A stretch of 64,000 bases of DNA from Clusia tigrina. Taxonomy: Eukaryota; Arthropoda; Insecta; Diptera; Clusiidae. The notes under the pieces are model-generated. The model was given only the letters and a program-made list of their open reading frames with translations. It was not told the origin of the DNA and did not search any database. This document shows, piece by piece, positions 1-10,813 of the stretch. The translations under genes and the position numbers were made by a program. Numbering within the stretch: the first letter of the stretch is position 1; every line of letters begins with the position of its first letter. The DNA lies in contig OV050030.1 in the NCBI GenBank assembly GCA_920105625.2, positions 241,707,889 to 241,771,888 on the forward strand. The letters are read 5' to 3'.

Positions 1-196
1 AAAGCTATGCTACCCTTGAGTCCCAAATCAAACACAGATAAAACTTCAAATGGCCCTAATTTCTATACGGTACGTCCTACACCTATCAAAGTTTGCAACA
101 TACAAATGCTTGTAACTTTTTACTGGAGCGTCTTAAAACCTTGAAATTTTGTAACAATAAAGTACTCGAGCCTCTTGTCAGTTTAAGCTATCGCTC

Positions 197-588
197 AAAG
201 CTATGCTACCCTTGAGTCTTAAATCAAACACTGATAAAATTTCAAATGGCCCTAACTTCTACACTGTACGTTCTACACCTGCCAAAGTTTGCAACATACA
301 AATGCTTGTAACTTTTTACTGGAGCGTCATAAAACCTTGAAATTTTGTAACAATAAAGTACTCGAGCCTCGTGTCAATTTAAGATATCGCTCATAGCTAT
401 GCTACCCTTGAGTCCCAAATCAACCACTGATAAAACTTCAAATGGCCCTAACTTCTATACGGTACGTCCTACACCTATCAAAGTTTGCAACATACAAATG
501 CTTGTAACTTTTTACTGGAGCATCATAAAACCTTGAAATTTTGTAACAATAAAGTACTCGAGCCTCTTGTCATTTTAAGCTATCGCTC
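197..588 (+). repeat. E-F monomer pair, matched at 3,505-3,896
   Basis: The class E monomer (GAGTCTTAAAT, CACTGTACGTTC, CTGCCAAAG) is followed by class F (CATAGCTATG, CAACCACTG). The pair recurs at 3,505-3,896, shifted by 3,308 bp. Both carry the rare GTTCTACACC and CTCGTGTCAA variants, which ties them to each other more closely than to later E-F pairs. Confidence 0.8.
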
Positions 589-779
589 AAAGCTACGCTA
601 GAGTCCCAAATCAAACACTGATAAAACTTCAAATGGCCCTAACTTCTATACGGTACGTCCTACACCTATCAAAGTTTGCAACATACAAATGCTTGTAACT
701 TTTTACTGGAGCGTCATAAAACCTTGAAATTTCGTAACAATAAAGTAGTCGAGCCTCTTGTCAATTTAAGCTATCGCTC
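589..779 (+). repeat. 191-bp monomer with 5-bp deletion near its start
   Basis: The monomer begins GCTACGCTAGAGTCCC, five bases shorter than the usual GCTATGCTACCCTTGAGTCCC type. The same shortened start recurs at 1,172 and 1,548, so the three copies share an origin. It also carries TTTCGTAACAATAAAGTAG, which removes the ScaI and XhoI sites at the usual place. Confidence 0.85.
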
Positions 780-1105
780 AAAGCTATGCTACGCTTGAGT
801 CCCAAATCAAACACTGATAAAACTTCAAATAGCCCTAACTTCTATACGGTACGTCCTACACCTATCAAACTTTGCATCATACAAATGCTTGTAACTTTTT
901 ACTGGAGCGTCATAAAACCTTGAAAGTTTGTAACAATAAAGTACTCGAGCCGCTTGTCAATTTAAGCTATCGCTGAAAGCTATGCTACCCTTGAGTCCCA
1001 AATCAAACACTGATAAAATTTCAAATATCCCTAACTTCTATACGGTAAGTCCAACACCTATTAAAGTTTGCAACATACAAATGCTTGTATATTTTTACTG
1101 GAGCA
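780..1105 (+). repeat. Upstream member of a dispersed pair (1,155 bp apart)
   Basis: The class I monomer at 780 (CTTTGCATCATAC, GAAAGTTTG, GAGCCGCTTG, CGCTGAAAG) followed by a class B-like monomer at 976 (AAATATCCC, GTAAGTCCAAC, TATTAAAG) matches 1,935-2,260. The match stops near 1,105, where this copy has GCATCATAAAACC and the other has GCGTCATAAAACC followed by CTTGCAG. Confidence 0.75.
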
Positions 1106-1171
1106 TCATAAAACCTTGAAATTTTGTAACAATAAAGTACTCGAGCCTCTTGTCATTTTAAGCTATCGCTC

Positions 1172-1351
1172 AAAGCTACGCTAGAGTCCCAAATCAAACT
1201 TCAAATGGCCCTAACTTCTATACGGTACGTCCTACACCTATCAAAGTTTGCAACATACAAATGCTTGTAACTTTTTACTGGAGCGTCATAAAACCTTGAA
1301 ATTTCGTAACAATAAAGTAGTCGAGCCTCTTGTCAATTTAAGCTATCGCTC
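1172..1351 (+). repeat. 180-bp monomer with two deletions (5 and 11 bp)
   Basis: It has the same 5-bp loss at its start as the copies at 589 and 1,548, plus an 11-bp loss at about 1,197-1,200 where CAAACACTGATAAAACTTC has become CAAACTTC. The deleted block is flanked by AAAC on both sides, as expected for slippage or microhomology joining. Confidence 0.9.
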
Positions 1352-1547
1352 AAAGCTATGCTACGCTTGAGTCCCAAATCAAACACTGATAAAACTTCAA
1401 ATGGCCCTAACTTCTATACGGTACGTCCTACACCTATCAAAGTTTGCAACATACAAATGCTTGTAACTTTTTACTGGAGCATCATAAAACCTTGAAATTT
1501 TGTAACAATAAAGTACTCGAGCCTCTTGTCATTTTAAGCTATCGCTC

Positions 1548-1738
1548 AAAGCTACGCTAGAGTCCCAAATCAAACACTGATAAAACTTCAAATGGCCCTA
1601 ACTTCTATACGGTACGTCCTACACCTATCAAAGTTTGCAACATACAAATGCTTGTAACTTTTTACTGGAGCGTCATAAAACCTTGATATTTTGTAACAAT
1701 AAAGTACTCGAGCCTCTTGTCAATTTAAGTTATCGCTC
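1548..1738 (+). repeat. 191-bp monomer with 5-bp deletion near its start
   Basis: Third copy of the GCTACGCTAGAG start seen at 589 and 1,172. The following monomer (1,739) is class H (GATACCCTTGGG). The copies at 589 and 1,548 lack the 11-bp loss seen at 1,172, so that loss is a later private event. Confidence 0.85.
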
Positions 1739-1934
1739 AAAGCTATGATACCCTTGGGTCCCAAATCAAACACTGATAAATCTTCAAATGGTACTAACTT
1801 CTATACGGTGCATCCTATACCTATGAAAGTTTGCAACATGCAATTGCTTGTAACTTTTTACTGGAGCGTCATAAAACCTTGAAATTTTGTAACAATAAAG
1901 TACTCGAGCCTCTTGTCAATTTAAGCTATCGCTC

Positions 1935-2260
1935 AAAGCTATGCTACCCTTGAGTCCCAAATCAAACACTGATAAAACTTCAAATGGCCCTAACTTCTAT
2001 ACGGTACGTCCTACACCTATCAAACTTTGCATCATACAAATGCTTGTAACTTTTTACTGGAGCGTCATAAAACCTTGAAAGTTTGTAACAATAAAGTACT
2101 CGAGCCGCTTGTCAATTTAAGCTATCGCTGAAAGCTATGCTACCCTTGAGTCCCAAATCAAACACTGATAAAATTTCAAATATCCCTAACTTCTATACGG
2201 TAAGTCCAACACCTATTAAAGTTTGCAACATACAAATGCTGGTATATTTTTACTGGAGCG
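1935..2260 (+). repeat. Downstream member of a dispersed pair (1,155 bp apart)
   Basis: Counterpart of 780-1,105: a class I monomer followed by class B, sharing the rare TATTAAAG substitution. The spacing of 1,155 bp is six monomers minus the 21 bp lost in the three shortened monomers between them, so the duplication predates, or travelled with, those deletions. Confidence 0.75.
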
Positions 2261-2916
2261 TCATAAAACCTTGCAGTTTTGTAACAATAAAGTACTCGAG
2301 TACTCTTATCAATTTAAGGTATCGCTCAAAGCTATGCTACGCTTGAGTCACAAATCAAACACTGATAAAACTTCAAATGGCCCGAACTTCTATACGGTAC
2401 GTCCTACACCTATCAAAGTTTGCAACATACAAATGATTGTAACTTTTTACAGGAGCGTCATAAAACCTTGAAATTTTGCAACAATAAAGTATTCGACCCT
2501 CTTGTCAATTTAAGCTATCGCTCAAAGCTATGCTACCCTTGAGTCCCAAATCAAACACTGATAAAATTTCAAATATCCCTAACTTCTATACGGTAAGTCC
2601 AACACCTATTAAAGTTTGCAACATACAAATGCTTGTATATTTTTACTGGAGCGTCATAAAACCTTGCAGTTTTGTAACAATAAAGTACTCGAGTACTCTT
2701 ATCAATTTAAGGTATCGCTCAAAGCTATGCTACGCTTGAGTCACAAATCAAACACTGATAAAACTTCAAATGGCCCGAACTTCTATACGGTACGTCCTAC
2801 ACCTATCAAAGTTTGCAACATACAAATGTTTGTAACTTTTTACTGGAGCGTCATAAAACCTTGAAATTTTGTAACAATAAAGTACTGGAGCCTCTTGTCA
2901 ATTTAAGCTATCGCTC
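2131..2916 (+). repeat. Tandem duplication of a 393-bp dimer
   Basis: Two copies of a two-monomer unit (B at 2,131 and 2,524; a GCTTGAGTCAC monomer at 2,328 and 2,721). The 393-bp period is 197 + 196, because class B has one extra base in GAGTACTCTTATC. The copies differ at a few sites: ATGCTGG versus ATGCTTG near 2,240 and 2,633, ATGATTG versus ATGTTTG near 2,433 and 2,826, and TTCGACCC near 2,492. Confidence 0.9.
2291..2304. repeat. 14-bp perfect palindrome AGTACTCGAGTACT (first of 12)
   Basis: In most monomers the AGTACTCGAG site is followed by CCTCTTGTC; in class B it is followed by TACTCTTATC, which completes a perfect 14-bp palindrome with two ScaI sites around one XhoI site. Copies start at 2,291, 2,684, 10,974, 12,739, 14,504, 17,444, 23,325, 27,212, 34,628, 37,374, 40,120 and 47,766, always at monomer position 161-174. 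The B variants at 33,291, 38,783, 41,529, 49,567, 53,096 and 59,761 have AAAGAACTCGAGTACT instead and keep only the inner ACTCGAGT. Function unknown; such a site could bind a dimeric protein, but nothing here shows that. Confidence 0.9.
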
Positions 2917-3504
2917 AAAGTTACGCTACCCTTGAGTCCCAAATCAAACACTGATAAAACTTCAAATGGCCCTAACTTCTATACGGTACGTCCTACACCT
3001 ATCAAAGTTTGCAACATACAAATGCTTGTAACTTTTTACTGGAGCGTCATAAAACCTTGAAATTTCGGTACAATAAAGTAGTCGAGCCTCTTGTCAATTT
3101 AAGCTATCGCTCAAAGCTATGCTACCCTTGAGTCCCAAATCAAACACTGATAAAACTTCAAATGTCCCTAACTTCTATACGGTAAGTCCTGCACCTATCA
3201 AAGTTTGCAAGATACAAATGCTTGTATATTTTTACTTGAGCGTCATAAAACCTTGCAGTTTTGTAACAATAAAGTACTCGAGCCTCTTGTCAATTTAAGC
3301 TATCGCTCAAAGCTATACTACCCTTGAGTCCCAAATCAAACACTGATAAAACTTCAAATGGCCCTAACTTCTATACGGTACGACCTACACCTATCAAAGT
3401 TTGCAACATACAAATGCTTGTAACTTTTTACAGGAGCGTCATAAAACCTTGAAATTTTGTAACAATAAAGTACTCGAGCCTCTTGTCAGTTTAAGCTATC
3501 GCTC

Positions 3505-3896
3505 AAAGCTATGCTACCCTTGAGTCTTAAATCAAACACTGATAAAACTTCAAATGGCCCTAACTTCTACACTGTACGTTCTACACCTGCCAAAGTTTGC
3601 AACATACAAATGCTTGTAACTTTTTACTGGAGCGTCATAAAACCTTGAAATTTTGTAACAATAAAGTACTCGAGCCTCGTGTCAATTTAAGATATCGCTC
3701 ATAGCTATGCTACCCTTGAGTCCCAAATCAACCACTGATAAAACTTCAAATGGCCCTAACTTCTATACGGTACGTCCTACACCCATCACAGTTTGCAACA
3801 TACAAATGCTTGTAACTTTTTACTGGAGCATCATAAAACCTTGAAATTTTGTAACAATAAAGTACTCGAGCCTCTTGTCAATTTAAGCTATCGCTC
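3505..3896 (+). repeat. E-F monomer pair, second copy
   Basis: Counterpart of 197-588, with the shared rare CTCGTGTCAA near 3,675. E followed by F is the most persistent neighbour pair in the window and appears in every HOR type further right. Confidence 0.8.
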
Positions 3897-4288
3897 AAAG
3901 CTACGCTACCCTTGAGTCCCAAATCAAACACTGATAAAACTTCAAATGGCCCTAACTTCTATACGGTACGTCCTACACCTATCAAAATTTGCAACATACA
4001 AATGCTTGTAACTTTTTACTGGAGCTTCATAAAACCTTGAAATTTCGTAACAATAAAGTAGTCGAGCCTCTTGTCAATTTAAGCTATCGCTCAAAGCTAT
4101 GCTACGCTTGAGTCCCAAATCAAACACTGATAAAACTTCAAATAGCCCTAACTTCTATACGGTACGTCCTACACCTATCAAAATTTGCAACATACAAATG
4201 CTTGTAACTTTTTACTGGAGCGTCATAAAACCTTGAAATTTTGTAACAATAAAGTACTCGAGCCTCTTGTCAATTTAAGTTATCGCTC

Positions 4289-4403
4289 AAAGCTATGATA
4301 CCCTTGGGTCCCAAATCAAACACTGATAAATCTTCAAATGGTACTAACTTCTATACGGTAACAATAAAGTACTCGAGCCTCTTGTCAATTTAAGTTATCG
4401 CTC
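4289..4403 (+). repeat. 115-bp truncated class H monomer
   Basis: The monomer is cut at about 4,358-4,360: TTCTATACG runs straight into GTAACAATAAAG, skipping 81 bp. Bases 4,243-4,357 are repeated at 4,358-4,472, so the event can equally be read as a 115-bp tandem duplication. The two joined sites share GTA. It is one of the few rearrangements in the window that is out of register with the 196-bp period. Confidence 0.95.
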
Positions 4404-4991
4404 AAAGCTATGATACCCTTGGGTCCCAAATCAAACACTGATAAATCTTCAAATGGTACTAACTTCTATACGGTGCATCCTATACCTATGAAAGTTTGCA
4501 ACATGCAATTGCTTGTAACTTTTTACTGGAGCGTCATAAAACCTTGAAATTTTGTAACAATAAAGTACTCGAGCCTCTTGTCAATTTAAGCTATCGCTCA
4601 AAGCTATGCTACCCTTGAGTCCCAAATCAAACACTGATAAAACTTCAAATGGCCCTAACTTCTATACGGTACGTCCTACACCTATCAAACTTTGCATCAT
4701 ACAAATGCTTGTAACTTTTTACTGGAGCGTCATAAAACCTTGAAAGTTTGTAACAATAAAGTACTCGAGCCGCTTGTCAATTTAAGCTATCGCTGAAAGC
4801 TATGCTACCCTTGAGTCCCAAATCAAACACAGATAAAACTTCAAATGGCCCTAATTTCTATACGGTACGTCCTACACCTATCAAAGTTTGCAACATACAA
4901 ATGCTTGTATCATTTTACTGGAGCGTCATAAAATCTTGAAATTTTGTAACAATAAAGTACTCGAGCCTCTTGTCAATTTAAGCTATCGCTC
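4404..4991 (+). repeat. H-I-a/c monomer run in the divergent region
   Basis: Full-length class H (4,404), class I (4,600) and a CACAGATA monomer ending TGTATCATTTT (4,796). The H-I order is the one used in the 9-mer HOR and the 14-mer HOR further right. Confidence 0.7.
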
Positions 4992-5129
4992 AAAGCTATG
5001 CTACCCTTGAGCCCCAAATCAAACACATACAAATACAAATGCTTGTAACTTTTTACTGAAGCGTCATAAAACCTTGAAATTTTGTAACAATAAAGTACTC
5101 GAGCCTCTTGTCAGTTTAAGCTATCGCTC
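4992..5129 (+). repeat. 138-bp truncated monomer
   Basis: AAATCAAACAC is joined to ATACAAAT at about 5,026, removing 64 bp of the monomer interior; a 6-bp repeat of ACAAAT at the join gives a net loss of 58 bp. The joined ends share AC. It is unique in the window. Confidence 0.93.
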
Positions 5130-6109
5130 AAAGCTATGCTACCCTTGAGTCTTAAATCAAACACTGATAAAACTTCAAATGGCCCTAACTTCTACACTGT
5201 ACGTCCTACACCTGCCAAAGTTTGCAACATACAAATGCTTGTAACTTTTTACTGGAGCGTCATAAAACCTTGAAATTTTGTAACAATAAAGTACTCGAGC
5301 CTCTTGTCAATTTAAGATATCGCTCATAGCTATGCAACCCTTGAGTCCCAAATCAACCACTGATAAATCTTCAAATAGCCCTAACTTCTATACGGTACAT
5401 CCTACACCTATCAAAGTTTGCAACATACAAATGCTTGTAACTTTTTACTGGAGCATCATAAAACCTAGAAATTTTGTAACAATAAAGTACTCGAGCCTCT
5501 TGTCAATTTAAGCTATCGCTCAAAGCTACGCTACCCTTGAGTCCCAAATCAAACACTGATAAAACTTCAAATGGCCCTAACTTCTATACGGTACGTCCTA
5601 CACCTATCAAAGTTTGCAACATACAAATGCTTGTAACTTTTTACTGGAGCGTCATAAAACCTTGAAATTTCGGTACAATAAAGTAGTCGAGCCTCTTGTC
5701 AATTTAAGCTATCGCTCAAAGCTATGCTACGCTTGAATCCCAAATCAAACACTGATAAAACTTCAAATGGCCCTAACTTATATACGGTACGTCCTACACC
5801 TATCAAAGTTTGCAATATACAAATGCTTGTAACTTTTTACTGGAGCGTCATAAAACCTTGAAATTTTGTAACAATAAAGTACTCGAGCCTCTTGCCAATT
5901 TAAGCTATCGCTCAAAGCTATGCTACCCTTGAGTCCCAAATCAAACACTGATAAATCTTCAAATGGCCCTAACTTATAGACGGTACGTCCTACACCTATC
6001 AATGTTTGCAACATACAAATGCTTGCAACTTTTTACTGGAGGTTCATAAAACCTTGAAATTTTGTAACAATAAAGTACTCGAGCCTCTTGTCAATTTAAG
6101 CTATCGCTC
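5130..6109 (+). repeat. Five-monomer run d-e-f-g-h, likely forerunner of the 8-mer HOR
   Basis: The monomers in order are: 5,130 d (GAGTCTTAAAT, TACACTGTAC, CTGCCAAAG); 5,326 e (CAACCACTG, AAATAGCCC, GTACATCC, GCATCATAAA); 5,522 f (GCTACGCTACCC, TTTCGGTAC, TAGTCGAG); 5,718 g (TTATATACGG, CAATATAC, TTGCCAATTT); 5,914 h (AAATCTTC, CAATGTTTG, CTTGCAAC, GGAGGTTC). The same five classes in the same order form monomers 4-8 of the 1,568-bp unit that begins at 42,902. This left copy has private differences, for example GCTTGAATCCC at 5,731, TTATAGACGG near 5,980 and no AAAGAACTCG, as expected of an older relative. Confidence 0.8.
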
Positions 6110-7285
6110 AAAGCTACGCTACCCTTGAGTCCCAAATCAAACACTGATAAAACTTCAAATGGCCCTAACTTCTATACGGTACGTCCTACACCTATCAAAG
6201 TTTGCAACATACAAATGCTGGTAACTTTTTACTGGAGGGTCATAAAACCTTGAAATTTTGTAACAATAAAGTAGTCGCGCCTCTTGTCAATTTAAGCTAT
6301 CGCTCAAAGCTATGCTACGCTAGAGTCCCAAATCAAACACTAATAAAACTTCAAATGGCCCTAACTTCTATACGGTACGTCCTACACCTATCAAAGTTTG
6401 CAACATACAAATGCTTGTAACTTTTTACTGGAGCGACATAAAACCTTGAAATTTGGTAACAATAAAGTACTCGAGCCTCTTGTCAATTTAAGCTATCGCT
6501 CAAAGCTATGCTACCCTTGAGTCCCAAATCAAACACTGATAAAACTTCAAATGGCCCTAACTTCTATACGGTACGTCCTACACCTATCAAAGTTTGCAAC
6601 ATACAAACGCTTGTAACTTTTTACTGGAGCATCATAAAACCTTGAAATTTTGTAACAATAAAGTACTCGAGCCTCTTGCCAATTTAAGCTTTCGCTCAAA
6701 GCTATGCTACTTTTGAGTCCCAAATCAAACACTGATAAAACTTCAAATGGCCCTAACTTCTATACGGTGCATCCTATACCTATCAAAGTTTGCAACATAC
6801 AAATGCTTGTAACTTTTTACTGGAGCGTCAGAAAACTTGGAAATTTTGTAACAATAAAGTTCTGGAGTATCTTGTCAATTTAAGCTATCGCTCAAAGCTA
6901 TGCTACCCTTGAGTCCCAAATCAAACACTGGTAAAACTTCAAATGGCCCTAACTTCTATACGGTACGTCCTACACCTATCAAAGTTTGGAACATACAAAT
7001 GCTTGTAACTTTTTACTGGAGCGTCATAAAACCTTGAAATTTTGTAACAATAAAGTCCTCGAGCCTCTTGTCAATTTAAGCTATCGCTCAAAGCTATGCT
7101 ACCCTTGAGTCCCAAATCAAACACTGATAAAACTTCAAATGGCCCTAACTTCTATACGGTACGTCCTACACCTATCAATGTTTGCAACATACAAATACTT
7201 GTAACTTTTTACTGGAGCGTCATAAAACCTTGAAATTTTGTGACAATACAGTACTCGAGCCTATTGTCAATTTAAGCTATCGCTC

Positions 7286-7790
7286 AAAGTTATGCTACCC
7301 TTGAGTCCCAAATCAAACACTGGTAAAACTTCAAATGGCCCTAACTTCTATACGGTACGTCCTACACTTATCAAAGTTTGCAACATACAAATGCTTCTAA
7401 CTTTTTACTGGAGCGACATAAAACCTTGAAATTTTGTAACAATAAAGTACTCGAGCCTCTTGTCAATTTAAGCTATCGCTCAAAGCTATGCAACCCTTGA
7501 GTCCCAAATCAAACACTGATTAAACTTCAAATGGCCCTATCTTCAATACGGTACGTCCTACACCTATCAAAGTTTGCAACATACAAATGCTTGTAACTTT
7601 TTACTGGAGCGTCAGAAAACTTTGAAATTTTGTAACAATAAAGTAGTCGAGCCTCTTGTCAATTTAAGCTATCGCTCAAAGCTATTCTACGCTAGAGTCC
7701 CAAATCAAACACTGATAAATCTCCAAATGGCCCTAACTTCTATACGGTACGTCCTACACCTATAAAAGTTTGCAACATACAAATGCTTGT
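7286..7790 (+). repeat. Local duplication, copy 1 (shift 980/981 bp)
   Basis: Monomers with CACTGGTAAAAC and CTACACTTATC (7,286), GATTAAACTTC with CTTCAATACGG (7,482) and GCTATTCTACGCTAGAG (7,678) match 8,266-8,772. The shift changes from 980 to 981 bp because the second copy has an inserted A in GTTTAGCAAC. Confidence 0.8.
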
Positions 7791-7951
7791 AACTTTTTAC
7801 AGGAGCGTCATAAAACCTTGAAATTTTGTAACAATAAAGTACTCGAGCCACTTGTCAATTTAAGCTATCGCTCAAAGCTATGCTACCCTTGAGTCCCAAA
7901 TCAAACACTGATAAAACTTCAAATGGCCCTAACTTCTATACGGTACGTCCT

Positions 7952-9434
7952 ATACCTATCAAAGTTTGCAACATACAAATGCTTGTAACTTTTTACTGCA
8001 GCGTCAGAAAACTTTGAAATTTTGTAACAATAAAGTAGTCGAGCCTCTTGTCAATTTAAGCTATCGCTCAAAGCTATTCTACGCTAGAGTCCCAAATCAA
8101 ACACTGATAAAACTTCAAATGGCCCTAACTTCTATACGGTACGTCCTATACCTATCAAAGTTTGCAACATACAAATGCTTGTAACTTTTTACTGGAGCGT
8201 CAGAAAACTTTGAAATTTTGTAACAATAAAGTAGTCGAGCCTCTTGTCAATTTAAGTTATCGCTCAAAGCTATGCTACCCTTGAGTCCCAAATCAAACAC
8301 TGGTAAAACTTCAAATGGCCCTAACTTCTATACGGTACGTCCTACACTTATCAAAGTTTAGCAACATACAAATGCTTGTAACTTTTTACTGGAGCGACAT
8401 AAAACTTTGAAATTTTGTAACAATAAAGTACTCGAGCCTCTTGTCAATTTAAGCTATCGCTCAAAGCTATGCAACCCTTGAGTCCCAAATCAAACACTGA
8501 TTAAACTTCAAATGGCCCTATCTTCAATACGGTACGTCCTACACCTATCAAAGTTTGCAACATACAAATGCTTGTAACTTTTTACTGGAGCGTCAGAAAA
8601 CTTTGAAATTTTGTAACAATAAAGTAGTCGAGCCTCTTGTCAATTTAAGCTATGGCTCAAAGCTATTCTACGCTAGAATCCCAAATCAAACACTGATAAA
8701 TCTTCAAATGGCCCTAACTTCTATACGGTACGTCCTACACCTATCAAAGTTTGCAACATACAAATGCTTGTAACTTTTTACAGGAGCGTCATAAAACCTT
8801 GAAATTTTGTAACAATAAAGTATTCGAGCCTCTTGTCAATTTAAGCTATCGCTCAAAGCTATGCTACCCTTGAGTCCCAAATCAAACACTGATAAAACTT
8901 CAAATGTCCCTAACTTCTATACGGTAAGTCCTACACCTATCAAAGTTTGCAAGATACAAATGCTTGTATATTTTTACTGGAGCGTCATAAAACCTAGCAG
9001 TTTTATAACTATAAAGTACTCGAGCCTCTTGTCAATTTAAGCTATCGCTCAAAGCTATGCTACCCTTGTGTCCCAAATCAAACACTGATTAAACTTCAAA
9101 TGGCCCTAACTTCTATACGGTACGTCCTACACCTATCAAAGTTTGCAACATACAAATGCTTGTATATTTTTACTGGAGCGTCATAAAACCTTGCAATTTT
9201 GTAAAATAAAGTACTCGAGCCTCTTGTCAATTTAAGCTATCGCTCAAAGCTATACTACCCTTGAGTCCCAAATCAAACACTGATAAAACTTCAAATGGCC
9301 CTAACTTCTATACGGTACGTCCTACACCTACCAAACTTTGCAACATACAAATGCTTGTAACTTTTTACTGGAGCGTCATAAAACCTTGAAATTTTGCAAC
9401 AATAAAGTACTCGAGCCTCTTGTCAATTTAAGAT
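7952..9434 (+). repeat. Long-range duplicated block, copy 1 (shift 10,587 bp)
   Basis: About 1.48 kb matches 18,539-20,021 at a constant 10,587-bp shift, including the rare GCAGCGTCAGAAAAC, GTTTAGCAAC, GCTATGGCTC, CCTAGCAGTTTTATAAC and GTAAAATAAAG words. I noticed three differences inside the block (9,010 T/A, near 9,090 T/A and near 9,196 T/C), so it is far more alike than neighbouring monomers. At the left end CCTATACC versus CCTACACC marks the limit; at the right end the copies part after AAGATATCGCTCA. Confidence 0.9.
8266..8772 (+). repeat. Local duplication, copy 2
   Basis: Counterpart of 7,286-7,790. The first monomer here is 197 bp because of the inserted base in GTTTAGCAACATAC near 8,357. 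That insertion is also present at about 18,945, which shows that the distant block at 18.5-20.0 kb was copied from this copy and not from 7,286. Confidence 0.8.
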
Positions 9435-10813
9435 ATCGCTCATAGCTATGCTACCCTTGAGTCCCAAATCAAACACTGATAAAACTTCAAATGGTTCTAA
9501 CTTCTATACGGTACGTCCTACACCTATCAAAGTTTGTAACATACAAATGCTTGTAACTTTTTACTGGACCGTCATAAAACCTTGAAATTTTGTAACAATA
9601 AAGTACTCGAGCCTCTTGTCAATTTAAGCTATCGCTCAAAGCTACGCTACTCTTGAGTCCCAAATCAAATACTGATAAAACTTCAAATGCCCCTAACTTC
9701 TATACGGTACGTCCTACACCTATGAAAGTTTGCAACATACAAATGCTTGTAACTTTTTACTGGAGCGTCATAAAACCTTGAAATTTTGTAACAATAAAGT
9801 ACTCGAGTCTCTTGTCAACTTAAGCTATCGCTCAAAGCTATGCTACCCTTGAGTCCCAAATCAAACACAGATATAACTTCAAATGGCCCTAATTTATATA
9901 CGGTACGTCCTACACCTATCAAAGTTTGCAACATACAAATGCTTGTATCATTTTACTGGAGCGTCATAAAACATTGAAATTTTGTAACAATAAAGTACTC
10001 GAGCCTCTTGTCAATTTAAGCTATCGCTCAAAGCTATGCTACGCTTGAGTCCCAAATCAAACACTGATAAAACTTCAAATGGCCCTAACTTCTATACGGT
10101 ACGTCCTACACCTATCAAAGTTTGCAACATACAAATGCTTGTAACTTTTTACTGGAGCGTCATAAAACCTTGAAATTTCGTAACAATAAAGTAGTCGAGC
10201 CTCTTGTCAATTTAAGCTATCGCTCAAAACTATGCTACGCTTGAGTCCCAAATCAAACACTGATAAAACTTCAAATAGCCCTAACTTCTATACGGTACGT
10301 CCTACACCTATCAAAGTTTGCAACATACAAATGCTTGTAACTTTTTACTGGAGCGTCATAAAACCTTGAAATTTTGTAACAATAAAGTACTCGAGCCTCT
10401 TGTCAATTTAAGTTATCGCTCAAAGCTATGATACCCTTGGGTCCCAAATCAAACACTGATAAATCTTCAAATGGTACTAACTTCTATTCGGTGCATCCTA
10501 TACCTATGAAAGTTTGCAACATGCAATTGCTTGTAACTTTTTACTGGAGCGTCATAAAACCTTGAAATTTTGTAACAATAAAGTACTCGAGCCTCTTGTC
10601 AATTTAAGCTATCGCTCAAAGCTATGCTACCCTTGAGTCTTAAATCAAACACTGATAAAACTTCAAATGGCCCTAATTTCTATACGGTACGTCCTACACC
10701 TATCAAAGTTTGCAACATACAAATGCTTGTATCATTTTACAGGAGCGTCATAAAACCTTGAAATTTTGCAACAATAAAGTATTCGAGCCTCTTGTCAATT
10801 TAAGCTATCGCTC

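Larger units (their letters stand above)
1..10029 (+). repeat. Divergent left segment of the array, no long HOR
   Basis: About 51 monomers of many classes lie in an order without a sustained higher-order period. Private substitutions are more frequent than further right: for example TTATAGACGG near 5,980, GGAGGGTC near 6,234, AGTCGCGCC near 6,273 and TTCTGGAGTATC near 6,860. Local duplications and five of the seven clearly shortened monomers are concentrated here. This pattern is usual for older, less homogenised satellite, often towards an array edge, but no edge is visible in the window. The remaining monomers in this segment that are not listed separately hold only ordinary satellite. Confidence 0.85.

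Noticed and set aside
2291..2304. The 14-bp palindrome as a replication origin or hairpin terminator
   Set aside because: It has no loop, no T-run and no origin-like context; it is reported only as a HOR-spaced dyad.
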